A DNA stretch of 64,000 bases from Limnohabitans sp. 2KL-51. Its GTDB lineage: Bacteria > Pseudomonadota > Gammaproteobacteria > Burkholderiales > Burkholderiaceae_C. Each line of letters begins with the position of its first letter. Position 1 is the first letter of the stretch. Below the pieces are notes generated by a model that saw only the letters and a program-made list of their open reading frames with translations, had not been told where the DNA came from and ran no database searches. The stretch covers positions 1-64,000 of the forward strand of contig NZ_NESJ01000004.1 of NCBI RefSeq assembly GCF_003063645.1, written 5' to 3'. Positions 36,972-46,636 of this stretch are shown piece by piece. The position numbers and the translations under genes are program-made.

Positions 36972-37817
36972 ATGAAAGAGTCACCCAACCCCACCTTTGC
37001 ACTGTCCTCTGTTCAATTGCAAGGGGGGGCGCTCCACACGGGGTCAGCTGTCACCGGTCTGGACTTTTTGCCTCGGCGTCTACAAAGCTCCTTCGAAGTC
37101 AGCTGGGCGCAGCATCTCGACGAAGTTCGCGAAGCGCAGCGCCTGAGGTACCAGGTTTTTGCCAACGAGCTGGGCGCACGGTTGCCCAAATCGCTGCCAG
37201 GCCATGACATCGATTTGTTCGACGATTACTGCGAGCACCTGCTGGTCCGGGATAACGCCTCAGGCCAGGTCATTGGCACCTACCGGGTGCTCACGCCCGC
37301 ACAAGCCAAGCGAGCAGGCAGCACCTACAGCGACACTGAGTTTGACCTGACCCGTCTGCGCGATCTGCGCAGCCGCATGGTGGAGTTGGGCCGCAGTTGC
37401 GTGCACGCAGATTACCGCCACGGCGCAGTCATCATGGCCTTGTGGGGTGCCTTATTTGAGTTCATGGACCGCAACCGCCTGGACACCATGATCGGTTGCG
37501 CCAGTATCCCGATGCTGCACAACGGCGTGGTCACGGGTGACGTCGCAGCCAGCATCTGGCACCAGTTGCGTGAAAAGCACTTGGCCGAGATCCAGTTCCA
37601 TGTGCGGCCACGTTTGCCGCTGCCTGTGGACGAGTTGGACCATGGTTTGGCCATCGATCCGCCCGCGCTCATCAGGGGCTATTTGCGCTTGGGCGCCAAG
37701 GTGCTGGGTGCGCCCGCTTGGGACCCGGACTTCAACACGGCCGATCTGCCCATGATGATGCGCACGGCCGATTTGCCCATGCGCTACCGCAAAAATTTCT
37801 CCATGGGGGCCGCATGA
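36972..37817 (+). CDS. olsB: Ornithine lipid N-acyltransferase OlsB-like (GNAT)
   Basis: A 281-residue acyltransferase of the OlsB / hemolysin-like GNAT family. Typical: EAQRLRYQVFANELGARLP, GTYRVLTPAQAK, MVELGRSCVHADYR and LIGYLRLGAKV-like (here LIRGYLRLGAKV). OlsB acylates ornithine to lyso-ornithine lipid, the first step to a phosphorus-free membrane lipid. An AAGGAG site precedes the ATG. The next gene overlaps by 4 bases. The second step (OlsA) is not seen in the window. Some paralogues are autoinducer-synthase-like, but the context with PlcP and Agt favours lipid remodelling. Confidence 0.88.
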   Translation: MKESPNPTFALSSVQLQGGALHTGSAVTGLDFLPRRLQSSFEVSWAQHLDEVREAQRLRYQVFANELGARLPKSLPGHDIDLFDDYCEHLLVRDNASGQVIGTYRVLTPAQAKRAGSTYSDTEFDLTRLRDLRSRMVELGRSCVHADYRHGAVIMALWGALFEFMDRNRLDTMIGCASIPMLHNGVVTGDVAASIWHQLREKHLAEIQFHVRPRLPLPVDELDHGLAIDPPALIRGYLRLGAKVLGAPAWDPDFNTADLPMMMRTADLPMRYRKNFSMGAA

Positions 37818-38731
37818 CCAAAACCGACGGACTCTTAACGGCCGCTGCGATGTTCAAAACATCATATGCGGCGTTCGATGGCACTTTGCCCCAAGTCTTG
37901 CCTGAGTCCGTGCAGGGGTCAGACGATCAAGACGATGACATTTTGCCCGCAGGCCGACAGCGTTTGCGGGCTGTTTTTATTTCGGACCTGCACATTGGAA
38001 CGCCAGGCTTTCAGGCCGAAGCATTGCTCGATTTTCTGAAACACCACCCCAGCGATGTGTTGTATTTGGTGGGCGACATCGTGGACGGTTGGCAATTGCG
38101 CAGGCGCTGGTTCTGGCCTCAAAGCCACAACGATGTGGTGCAAAAATTATTGCGCCGAGCGCGCAAAGGGTGCCGCGTGATTTATGTGCCGGGCAACCAC
38201 GACGAGTTTGCGCGGCATTTTGTGGGTCACGCTTTTGGCGGGGTCGAGGTGCTGCACGACACGTCCCACACCACGGCCAAAGGCCTCAAGCTGTGGGTGG
38301 TTCACGGCGACCACTTTGATGGCGTGATCCAGTGCGCGAAGTGGCTGGCTTATTTGGGCGATTATTTGTATGAGCTGACCTTGCGGCTTAACCGTCACCT
38401 CAACAGCTTCAGGGCGCGCATCGGCCTGGAGTACTGGTCTTTGTCGGCTTACCTCAAACTCAAGGTCAAAAAAGCGGTGAATTTCATCAGTGACTTTGAG
38501 GTGGCCGTGGCCCAAGAGGCCAAGCGACGGGGATTTGATGGCGTGGTGTGTGGCCACATTCACCATGCCGAAATTCGCGATGTGAACGGTACCTTGTACT
38601 GCAACGACGGTGATTGGGTGGAGAGCCGCACCGCCTTGGTGGAGCACGCCGACGGTCGCCTGGAGATCATCCACTGGGCCGGTCAGGCGGTGGTCGTCAA
38701 TGCCTTGCCCGTGCAGGCGGTGCCCGCTTGA
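37814..38731 (+). CDS. plcP: PlcP-like phospholipase C (LpxH-type metallophosphoesterase)
   Basis: A 305-residue calcineurin-like phosphoesterase with all metal motifs: ISDLHIGTPGFQ, GDIVDGWQLRRRWFWPQSH, PGNHDEF, HGDHFDG and GHIHHAEIRD. The W-W-P-Q-S-H-N-D-V-V-Q-K-L-L signature after the second motif is typical of PlcP proteins, which under phosphate starvation cut headgroups off phosphatidylcholine and phosphatidylethanolamine to leave diacylglycerol (shown in Sinorhizobium). General annotation is UDP-2,3-diacylglucosamine diphosphatase; the Agt-like gene directly after and OlsB before support PlcP. The first 50 residues are a variable extension. It overlaps olsB (ATGA) and agt (TTGA). Confidence 0.88.
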   Translation: MTKTDGLLTAAAMFKTSYAAFDGTLPQVLPESVQGSDDQDDDILPAGRQRLRAVFISDLHIGTPGFQAEALLDFLKHHPSDVLYLVGDIVDGWQLRRRWFWPQSHNDVVQKLLRRARKGCRVIYVPGNHDEFARHFVGHAFGGVEVLHDTSHTTAKGLKLWVVHGDHFDGVIQCAKWLAYLGDYLYELTLRLNRHLNSFRARIGLEYWSLSAYLKLKVKKAVNFISDFEVAVAQEAKRRGFDGVVCGHIHHAEIRDVNGTLYCNDGDWVESRTALVEHADGRLEIIHWAGQAVVVNALPVQAVPA

Positions 38732-39771
38732 AGCTGGCGCTGATCACCGATGCCTGGCACCCCCAAGTCAATGGGGTCGTGACCACCTTGCACGAGCTGG
38801 TGGAGGCTCTGGGGCCCTTGGGCGTTGAAGTGACGGTGCTGCACCCAGGCCAGTTCAAAAACCGCCCCTGCCCAGGTTATGCGGGCATTGATCTGGCGGT
38901 GCGCCCATACAAAGCCTTGGCTGCGATGCTCGATAACCTGTCGCCCGATGCGGTGCACATCGCCACCGAGGGGCCTTTGGGCTGGGCTGCACGCAAGCAT
39001 TGCATTCAAAGGGGGTGGCGCTTCACCACCGCTTTCCATACCAAGTTTCCGGAAATCCTGCGGGCGGCTTTGCGTATACCTTTGTTTTTGGGTTACGCCC
39101 TGTTTCGGCGCTTTCACCGGCCCTCTTCGGGGGTGATGGTGCCTACCGAAGGCGTTCTGAAGATGCTGCAAGCGAGGGGTTTTCAGTCCTTGAAGCCTTG
39201 GACCCACGGGGTGGATTTGTCCTTGTTTTTGTACCAGCCGCAGGCGATGGGTTCGCCCGAGTTGGAACATCTGCCTCGCCCCTGGGCTTTGTATGTGGGG
39301 CGTGTCTCGTATGAAAAAAACATCGATGCCTTTTTGAGCATGCCCTGGTCGGGCACACGCATCGTCTGCGGCGAGGGCCCTTTGGCCGCGCAGCTGAAGG
39401 CGCGATACGCCAATGTGGCGTGGATGGGGGTGCTGCCGCGCCCGCAATTGGCCCGGGTCTATGCCGCTGCCGATGTGTTCGTGTTTCCCTCGCGCAACGA
39501 AACTTTTGGTCTGGTCATGCTCGAAGCCATGGCTTGCGGTACACCTGTCGCGGCTTATCCTGTGGATGGGCCTTTGCAAGTGTTGGGCGCTGAAACCGGC
39601 CAGCCCTTGGGGGGTGCGCTTGACGAGGATTTGGTGAAAGCTGCAGCGCAGGCATTGAGGGTGCCACGTGAAGAGGCTAGGCGCAGGGCTGAAACCTTTG
39701 GTTGGCCCCACACGGTGGCGCTGTTCAAGTCTTACTTGATGCCCATCAAAGGCGAGGGTGAAAAAGCCTAG
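38728..39771 (+). CDS. agt: GT4 glycosyltransferase, Agt-like (glycolipid synthesis)
   Basis: A 347-residue GT-B glycosyltransferase. LALITDAWHPQVNGVVTTLH starts the acceptor domain; the donor site has YVGRVSYEKNIDAFL and PSRNETFGLVMLEAMACGTP. The frame is open further upstream, but homology starts at residue 2, so a TTG start at 38728 overlapping the plcP stop (TTGA) is proposed. In alpha-proteobacteria and marine bacteria the PlcP-Agt pair makes glycosyl-diacylglycerol from the DAG released from phospholipids; the sugar added here is unknown. Confidence 0.85.
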   Translation: MKLALITDAWHPQVNGVVTTLHELVEALGPLGVEVTVLHPGQFKNRPCPGYAGIDLAVRPYKALAAMLDNLSPDAVHIATEGPLGWAARKHCIQRGWRFTTAFHTKFPEILRAALRIPLFLGYALFRRFHRPSSGVMVPTEGVLKMLQARGFQSLKPWTHGVDLSLFLYQPQAMGSPELEHLPRPWALYVGRVSYEKNIDAFLSMPWSGTRIVCGEGPLAAQLKARYANVAWMGVLPRPQLARVYAAADVFVFPSRNETFGLVMLEAMACGTPVAAYPVDGPLQVLGAETGQPLGGALDEDLVKAAAQALRVPREEARRRAETFGWPHTVALFKSYLMPIKGEGEKA

Positions 39772-39784
39772 GGCTTTCACGGAT

Positions 39785-39818
39785 CTGTCATCAAAATGTC
39801 TTAATGGCTTTATAAGAT
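39785..39818 (+). promoter_or_regulatory. PHO box and -10 before ppk
   Basis: CTGTCATCAAAATGTCTT at 39785-39802: first half-site is a perfect CTGTCAT, the second matches at 5 of 7, and the spacer CAAA is AT-rich. TATAAG (5 of 6 to TATAAT) lies at 39811-39816, and TAAGAT at exactly 10 bp (39813-39818). Best of all sites in the window. Confidence 0.75.
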
Positions 39819-39843
39819 GGATTGAATTCATCGACGTCAAGCC

Positions 39844-41928
39844 ATGGCCCATCCAATTTCACAGACCATTTCGCCAAAGTTGCCACCGGAGTTCTTGCAA
39901 CGCGATCTGAGCATTTTGGCTTTCAATGAGCGCGTGCTCGATTGGGCGCACCGACCCGAGGTGCCCGTGCTCGAACGCTTGCGGTATCTGTGCATCGTGT
40001 CCTCTAACTTGGACGAGTTCTTTGAGGTGCGGGCCGAGCCGCATGTGATGGGCAGTTTGCAGGGAATCACATCCGGGCAGTACACGAACGACAGCTTGAA
40101 GGCCATTGCCGACAAAACCAACGCCATGGTGGCGCGGCAGTACGCTTTGTACAACGACGATTTGCTGCCCACTTTGCAGCGCCATGGCTACCGTTTGTTG
40201 TCACATGGCGAGCGCAATGCCGAACAACGCCGCTGGGTGCGCAGCTACTTTCAGCGCGAGGTACAGCCTCTGCTGGTGCCCGTGGGCCTGGACCCTGCGC
40301 ACCCCTTTCCTAAAGTGGCCAACAAATCGCTCAACTTCATTGTGCAGTTGTCGGGAAAGGACGCATTTGGGCGGTCCAACGAAATCGCCATCGTCAAGGT
40401 ACCGCGCGTATTGCCGAGGGTGATTGCCTTGCCGGACCGGGTGTCTGAGGGTGGCAAGGCGTTTGTACTCTTGTCCAGTGTGATCCGGGCCCATCTGGCC
40501 GAGTTGTTTCCGGGGCGTGAAGTCGGCCAGTTTTCTCAATTCAGGGTCACCCGCCATTCGGACCTGGCGGTGGACGAGGACGAAATCGCCAATTTGCGCA
40601 TGGCCCTGCGCCAAGGCCTGCAGCACCGCCACTATGGCCAGGCAGTTCGCCTGGAAGTCTCGTCCAACTGTGCGCCACGTTTGGCAGAATTTCTGCGCAC
40701 GGAATTTCGCCTTCCCGAAGCTTCGGTGTTCCGGGTCAATGGCCCGGTGAACCTGGTGCGCCTGATGCAGTTGATTGATCTGGTGCCTGCACCGGACTTG
40801 CTGTTTCCGCCGTTCAAAGCCAGCTTCCCGATTCAGTTGCCGCAACACGGCTCGATTTTTACCCGACTCAAAGCAGGTGATGTGATGATTCACCAACCCT
40901 TTGAAAACTTCGACGGGGTACTGGCCTTTTTGCGTGAAGCCGTGATGGACCCGAATGTGCTGGCCATCAAGCAAACCATTTACCGCGCTGGCAGCGACAC
41001 CACCTTGATGGATTTGCTGCGCGAGGCGGTACGCCGGGGCAAGGAAGTCACGGCCGTGGTGGAACTCAAGGCCCGTTTTGACGAAGAGGCCAACATCAAC
41101 TGGGCCGAGCAACTTGAATCGATCGGTGCTCAAGTGGTCTACGGCATCGTGGGCCTGAAAACGCACGCCAAAATGCTGCTGGTCACCCGCCGCGAAGGCC
41201 GCGTGCTGCGCCGCTATGGCCATCTGTCGACGGGTAATTACAACCGCCGCACTGCGGCGCTGTACACCGACATCAGCTACCTAACGGCCGATGCCGACAT
41301 CACCGCCGACATGGACCAGTTGTTCGGACATTTGGCCAGCCAAAGCCGGTTGCCCAAGATGAAAAGTTTGCTGGTCGCACCGTTTAATTTGCATGCCCAA
41401 ATGCAGGCCCGCATTAAGGCGGTCGGCGAGGCGGCTGCGCGTGGCGCGACCGGGCGCATTGTCATCAAGATGAATTCCCTGACCGACCAACCCTTGATGG
41501 AGGCTTTGCTGACGGCCGGGCAAAAGGGCGCCAAGATCGATTTGATTGTGCGCGGGGCCTGCATGCTGCCCGCCGGAGTGGCTGGGTTGAGCGACAACAT
41601 CCGGGTGCGCTCGGTCATTGGTCGCTTTCTGGAGCACTCACGGGTGTTTTACTTTTGTGCCGACCAGGACGAATCTCTGTACCTGTCGAGCGCCGACTGG
41701 ATGAGCCGCAACATGACGCGCCGCATTGAGTTGGCTTGGCCCGTGACCGACCCGTTGCTGCGCCAACGCATCATCGACGAATGCTTGATCGCCTACCTGC
41801 ACGACGGGCGCGACGCCTGGGACTTGGCCGCAGATGGCCAATACCACCGTGTCGGCTTGACCGAGCCGGGGCCCGGGGCCCAACAAGCGCTGATGCAGCG
41901 CTACGACGCATCACCTGTCAAGGAGTGA
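39844..41928 (+). CDS. ppk: Polyphosphate kinase 1
   Basis: A 694-residue PPK1, which reversibly moves the gamma-phosphate of ATP onto long polyphosphate chains. The N-terminal domain has FLQRDLSILAFNERVLDWA; the first catalytic His is in RRYGHLSTGNYNRRTAALYT and the second in VIGRFLEHSRVFYF. Length is typical. sixA follows after 5 bp, and ppx is nearby on the other strand. It has a strong PHO box, so it should rise under phosphate limitation, which is paradoxical for a polyphosphate maker but known in E. coli and Acinetobacter. Confidence 0.97.
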   Translation: MAHPISQTISPKLPPEFLQRDLSILAFNERVLDWAHRPEVPVLERLRYLCIVSSNLDEFFEVRAEPHVMGSLQGITSGQYTNDSLKAIADKTNAMVARQYALYNDDLLPTLQRHGYRLLSHGERNAEQRRWVRSYFQREVQPLLVPVGLDPAHPFPKVANKSLNFIVQLSGKDAFGRSNEIAIVKVPRVLPRVIALPDRVSEGGKAFVLLSSVIRAHLAELFPGREVGQFSQFRVTRHSDLAVDEDEIANLRMALRQGLQHRHYGQAVRLEVSSNCAPRLAEFLRTEFRLPEASVFRVNGPVNLVRLMQLIDLVPAPDLLFPPFKASFPIQLPQHGSIFTRLKAGDVMIHQPFENFDGVLAFLREAVMDPNVLAIKQTIYRAGSDTTLMDLLREAVRRGKEVTAVVELKARFDEEANINWAEQLESIGAQVVYGIVGLKTHAKMLLVTRREGRVLRRYGHLSTGNYNRRTAALYTDISYLTADADITADMDQLFGHLASQSRLPKMKSLLVAPFNLHAQMQARIKAVGEAAARGATGRIVIKMNSLTDQPLMEALLTAGQKGAKIDLIVRGACMLPAGVAGLSDNIRVRSVIGRFLEHSRVFYFCADQDESLYLSSADWMSRNMTRRIELAWPVTDPLLRQRIIDECLIAYLHDGRDAWDLAADGQYHRVGLTEPGPGAQQALMQRYDASPVKE

Positions 41929-41933
41929 GTCCC

Positions 41934-42395
41934 ATGGATTTGATCGTGTGGCGGCATGCAGAAGCCCATGAGGCCGAGCCGGGCGAAGACGACATGCAAA
42001 GGGCCTTGACGCCTCGCGGGCGCAAACAGGCCGAGCGCATGGCCACTTGGCTGGACGCCCAGTTGCCACAAGGGACCCGTGTGCTCAGCAGCCCCGCCGT
42101 GCGGGCCGAGCAAACTGTGCTGGCCCTGAGCCGCAAGTACAAGGTCCGCGACGCCCTGTCTCCTGGCGCCAGTGTGGCGGATGTGCTGGAAACCTCGGGC
42201 TGGCCGGAGGCGCGTTACCCGGTCTTACTGGTAGGGCACCAGCCTGCGCTGGGCGGCATGGTGGCGCAATTGCTGGGCATGCCCGAGGCCGCATGCGCCA
42301 TCCGAAAAGGCGCGGTGTGGTGGCTGCGCCACCGCATCCGAGAGGGCCAAGCTCAAACCGTGCTGATGGCGGTGACTTGTCCTGAGCGCTTGTGA
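41934..42395 (+). CDS. sixA: SixA-type phosphohistidine phosphatase
   Basis: A 153-residue histidine phosphatase family member. The RHG-type motif is IVWRHAEAHEAEPGEDDM (Arg-His), the second Arg is in PAVRAEQT, and the catalytic His in VGHQPALGG. SixA removes phosphate from phosphohistidine in Hpt domains and PTS proteins. An AAGGAG site precedes the ATG; the longer open frame upstream overlaps ppk and is rejected. It is co-transcribed with ppk, as often seen in this family of bacteria. Confidence 0.93.
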   Translation: MDLIVWRHAEAHEAEPGEDDMQRALTPRGRKQAERMATWLDAQLPQGTRVLSSPAVRAEQTVLALSRKYKVRDALSPGASVADVLETSGWPEARYPVLLVGHQPALGGMVAQLLGMPEAACAIRKGAVWWLRHRIREGQAQTVLMAVTCPERL

Positions 42396-42416
42396 TCTGC
42401 GCCTGAGTCAGCGCCC

Positions 42417-42953
42417 TCAGTCTTTGGCAGGCCGACCGGTTTTGATGGTGGGCACGTTGGCCATGGCCTTTTTGAAAGCGGTGTCGGCCATGCCTGCCAG
42501 GGCCTGCAGGCCGGCGCGGATCAATTCACTTTTCTTGACTTCCACGCCCAAAGTCATGGCGCGTTTTTTCATCTCGGAGATTTGCAGCAACTCGGTCTTG
42601 GGCAGTGTGAAACTGTCGCGCACGACTTTGATCTTTTTCTCTTTAGGCGCCTTGGCAGGGGCGGCTGTAATTTTCTTGTCCAAGGCTTTGGGCTGAGGCG
42701 CTTTGGCCGGGCTGGTCTTGGCTTTGGGGGGCGCGGCAGGTGGGGTCACCGCAGTCTTGACCGATTTGATGGGCTTGCGCTGTGGTGCTTTGGCGGCGGT
42801 TTTGCGCGGTGCTTTGGCGGGTGTTTTAGCGGATGTTTTGGAGGCGGGAGCTGCCTTGGTCGCAGGTTTGGCGGCAGCTTTGCCAGAAGATGCGGTGCTG
42901 CCGGTGCTGACCGCGTTTGCGCTTGGGGCTGAGGAAATGGTGGTGTCGTTCAT
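42417..42953 (-). CDS. Lys/Ala/Pro-rich histone-H1-like protein with C-terminal DNA-binding-like domain
   Basis: A 178-residue protein. About 105 residues are low-complexity AK/AP/PK repeats (e.g. KTAAKAPQRKPIKSV), like eukaryotic H1 tails. The C-terminal about 70 residues (DSFTLPKTELLQISEMKKRA, then SELIRAGLQAL) look like a short ribbon-helix-helix or nucleoid protein domain. It may be an H1-like nucleoid protein or a polyhydroxybutyrate-granule regulator; the specific role is unknown. The start at 42953 is chosen, though an ATG at 42986 is possible. Confidence 0.65.
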   Translation of the reverse strand: MNDTTISSAPSANAVSTGSTASSGKAAAKPATKAAPASKTSAKTPAKAPRKTAAKAPQRKPIKSVKTAVTPPAAPPKAKTSPAKAPQPKALDKKITAAPAKAPKEKKIKVVRDSFTLPKTELLQISEMKKRAMTLGVEVKKSELIRAGLQALAGMADTAFKKAMANVPTIKTGRPAKD

Positions 42954-42976
42954 GGTGTATCGGCTTTCAAAAAAAT

Positions 42977-43001
42977 AACGGTGCATACAGTTTATACCGT
43001 T
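42977..43001. promoter_or_regulatory. Inverted repeat in the histone-H1-like promoter
   Basis: AACGGT (42977-42982) and ACCGTT (42996-43001) flank a 13-bp centre. On the minus strand, GGTATAAACTG provides a TATAAA -10-like element within it, so a repressor or autoregulator could act here. It lies 24 bp upstream of the chosen start. Confidence 0.4.
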
Positions 43002-43044
43002 GTTTTTTATTCAGCAAGATATCCACCCCAAAAATCCGGGGAAT

Positions 43045-44547
43045 TTAACCCGCTGTTACCTGTAAAACCCAATCTGTCTTTTGCCAGGCGTTTTTTTCTT
43101 CGCGCAGCAAGTGCGCCGATTGGGGCCAGAGTTCGGCCCAGTCGCTGTCCACTTGCAGGCTGGCGGTGCGCCTTTCCACATCGAACTGGATGTGCAAGCC
43201 CGACAAATCCGGATCGCGCCGGGCATGGCACAAGATGACCGCCAGACGCAGCGCCATCAGTTGCTGCACAAATCGGGTGCTTTGCAGTTCGGCTTCGAGC
43301 TTGCGCAGCTTCCCCCGGTGTCCCAGCACCAATTGGCTCAGGCGATGCAGCTCGTCCAGGGTGAAGCCGGGCAGGTCGGTGTTGTCCAAGATGTAGGCGC
43401 CATGCTTGTGGTAATCGCTGTGTGAGATGCGCATGCCGGTTTCGTGCAGCTGGCAGGCCCAGTGCAGTTTTTGCAAATGGCGTTGGCGTTCGTTTTGGGG
43501 CTGGTCGGCCCCCGACCCAATCATGGCTTCCAGCAGGCCCTGGGCTGTGCGTGAGACCCGATCGGCCTGCTGAGCATCGGTGCCAAAGCGTTGGGCCAAC
43601 CAGCTGACCATGGACGAGCGGACATCCTGGGGGCTTTCACGGTCGATCAGGTCGTACAGCGCGCCATGGCGCAGGGCCCCTTGCGCGGCATCCATCTCAT
43701 CGATTTGCAGCAAATCAAACACGGCTTGCAAAACCGCCAGGCCGCCACCGATGACGGGTTTGCGGTCTTCCTTGACGCCTTCCAGGCGCAGGTTGTCCAG
43801 CTTCTGGGCCTTGAGCAAACGCTCTTTGAGCCAACTCAGACCATCGCGTGTGACACGCCCCTCGGGCCAGCCGGCTTGGGTCAAGATATCGGATACCGCG
43901 CCCACCGTGCCCGAGGATCCGTAGCACTTGTCCCAGTGCTGGCGGTTGAAGAGGATGTGGGCCTCGTCGAGCACCGCCAGGGCCGCGATTTCGGCGGCCT
44001 TGAAGGCTTGGGCAGTCCACAGACCATCGGGAAAATACTTCATGGACCAGCCCACGCTGCCCACACGGTAAGACTCCAGCGTACTGGCGGTGACGTGCTG
44101 GCCCAAAATCATTTCGGTCGAGCGCCCGCCGATGTCCACCACCAGGCGGCGCTCATCCGATTGCGGCAGCAGGTGCGACACACCCAGGTAAATGAGTCGG
44201 GCTTCTTCGCGCCCGGCAATCACCTCGATCGGAAAGCCCAAAATCTGTTTGGCCTTGACCAAAAACACATCCCGGTTGCGGGCCTCGCGCAGGGTTTGTG
44301 TCGCCACAGCCCGGACTTGTTGGGGCTGGAAGCCCGCAATCCGTTCGCCAAAGCGGGCCAGGCACTCCCAGCCCCGTGCCATGGCGTCTTCGCTCAGGTT
44401 GCGTTCGCTGTCCAGGCCGCTGCCTTGGCGCACGGTTTCCTTGATGTATTCCACGCGCCGCAGCTGGCCCGCATCCATCTGTCCGATCTCAAGGCGAAAA
44501 CTGTTGGAGCCCAGGTCAATGGCGGCGTAAAGGGAATGGGTTTGCAT
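43045..44547 (-). CDS. ppx: Exopolyphosphatase Ppx/GppA
   Basis: A 500-residue Ppx/GppA. The actin-like ATPase fold begins AAIDLGSNSFRLEIG, with VVDIGGRSTEMILGQ as the second phosphate loop, GSSGTVGAVSDIL, and a C-terminal HD-like domain with CQLHETGMRISHSDYHKHGA. It frees orthophosphate from polyphosphate ends or hydrolyses pppGpp. The start at 44547 (MQTHSLYAAID) is chosen over an upstream ATG. With ppk on the opposite strand it forms a polyphosphate module. A PHO box lies at 44607-44624. Confidence 0.95.
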   Translation of the reverse strand: MQTHSLYAAIDLGSNSFRLEIGQMDAGQLRRVEYIKETVRQGSGLDSERNLSEDAMARGWECLARFGERIAGFQPQQVRAVATQTLREARNRDVFLVKAKQILGFPIEVIAGREEARLIYLGVSHLLPQSDERRLVVDIGGRSTEMILGQHVTASTLESYRVGSVGWSMKYFPDGLWTAQAFKAAEIAALAVLDEAHILFNRQHWDKCYGSSGTVGAVSDILTQAGWPEGRVTRDGLSWLKERLLKAQKLDNLRLEGVKEDRKPVIGGGLAVLQAVFDLLQIDEMDAAQGALRHGALYDLIDRESPQDVRSSMVSWLAQRFGTDAQQADRVSRTAQGLLEAMIGSGADQPQNERQRHLQKLHWACQLHETGMRISHSDYHKHGAYILDNTDLPGFTLDELHRLSQLVLGHRGKLRKLEAELQSTRFVQQLMALRLAVILCHARRDPDLSGLHIQFDVERRTASLQVDSDWAELWPQSAHLLREEKNAWQKTDWVLQVTAG

Positions 44548-44590
44548 GGCGTGAAGGCGAAGGCGGCGAGGGCGGACGGGCAAAGTGTGA

Positions 44591-44624
44591 ATTATGTGAC
44601 CGGATTGTGAAGTTTGGATGACAT
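44591..44624 (-). promoter_or_regulatory. PHO box and -10 before ppx
   Basis: On the minus strand ATGTCAT (44618-44624), 4 bp, ACTTCAC (44607-44613): 6 and 4 of 7. A third half-site CGGTCAC follows in the 11-bp register. CATAAT (5 of 6 to TATAAT) at 44591-44596 is exactly 10 bp from the second half-site. Confidence 0.6.
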
Positions 44625-44671
44625 GAGCGCCCATCTTGCAAGGGCAGCGGGTCTTTGGTGCCAGCTCAGTC

Positions 44672-45694
<1,023 letters not shown>

Positions 45695-45754
45695 GTGCCC
45701 AGCTTTCTTGGATGAGGGAAAGCCGTAACCGAGGTCGAGGCCGTAGCGGCGATC

Positions 45755-46636
45755 TCACGACTGCCCAATGCGTTGCAGTTCGGATTGCAAAGTCAATCGA
45801 TCGAGTTTTTCCAGAGGCAAACTCAGCAAAATTGCGATGCGGCGGTGCAGCGTCATGAAGGCGTTCCAATAAGCTTTCACGCTTTGTTCGGCGCTCTGGC
45901 CTGCTTGCGCAGGCTCTTGCACGCCCCAGTGTGCGGTCAAGGGTTGACCTGGCCAGACCGGGCAAACCTCGGCCGCCGCTTGGTCGCACACGGTGATGAC
46001 AAAGTCCATGCCCGGTGCATCGGGCCCTGAAAACTCATTCCAGCTTTTGCTGCGCAAACCAGCGGTGCTCATGTGGTTGCGCTCCAGGCACTGCAAGGCC
46101 TGGGGTTTGACCTGCCCAGCAGCTTGGCTGCCTGCACTGAAGGCCACAAAGCGGTTCGGTGCCAGGTGGTTCAAAATGGCCTCGGCCATGATGCTGCGCG
46201 ATGAATTTCCGGTGCATAAAAACAGAACATGGCGTTGGGACATGATGGTTGCTCCTGAGGTTGAAAAAGTGTGGGGCAGTGGGCTGGTCCGGTGAGTTAT
46301 GGGCATGCCCTCGCAAGGCTGACCTTGGCAGCAGTGGTCGGTCAAAAACCCCACCAGGCTTTGCATGGCCTGCATGTTGGCGCGGTAACGCAAAAAGCGT
46401 CCTTCGCGCTCGACGCTGATCAACTCGACTTGGTGCAATTCCTTGAGGTGAAAAGACAGCGTGTTGGCGGGTATGCCCAAGGCTTGTGAAATTTGTCCTG
46501 GCTGCATGCCTTCTGGGCCTGCGCCCACGATGGTCCGAAACACCCGCAAGCGCGAGGCCTGGGCCAAGGCGGCCAGGGCTTTGACGGCGTTGGCCTCACT
46601 CAGGTCCAGTGACGGGTCTTGCGGCAGATCCATCAT
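45755..46636 (-). CDS. arsRC: ArsR-ArsC fusion: arsenic repressor plus arsenate reductase
   Basis: A 293-residue open frame with two full domains and no stop between. Residues 1-110 are an ArsR/SmtB winged helix with the arsenite-sensing Cys cluster Cys102, Cys103, Cys108 (HCCQGQPC). Residues 132-293 are a low-molecular-weight-phosphatase-type arsenate reductase with P-loop CTGNSSRS, and later VCDQAAAEVCP. An internal ATG at 46243 has its own AGGAG site 7 bases upstream, so free ArsC could also be made. Fused arsRC genes are known, for example in Leptospirillum. It overlaps arsJ by 4 bases. The open frame upstream to 47173 is out-of-frame coding inside arsJ. Confidence 0.9.
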   Translation of the reverse strand: MMDLPQDPSLDLSEANAVKALAALAQASRLRVFRTIVGAGPEGMQPGQISQALGIPANTLSFHLKELHQVELISVEREGRFLRYRANMQAMQSLVGFLTDHCCQGQPCEGMPITHRTSPLPHTFSTSGATIMSQRHVLFLCTGNSSRSIMAEAILNHLAPNRFVAFSAGSQAAGQVKPQALQCLERNHMSTAGLRSKSWNEFSGPDAPGMDFVITVCDQAAAEVCPVWPGQPLTAHWGVQEPAQAGQSAEQSVKAYWNAFMTLHRRIAILLSLPLEKLDRLTLQSELQRIGQS

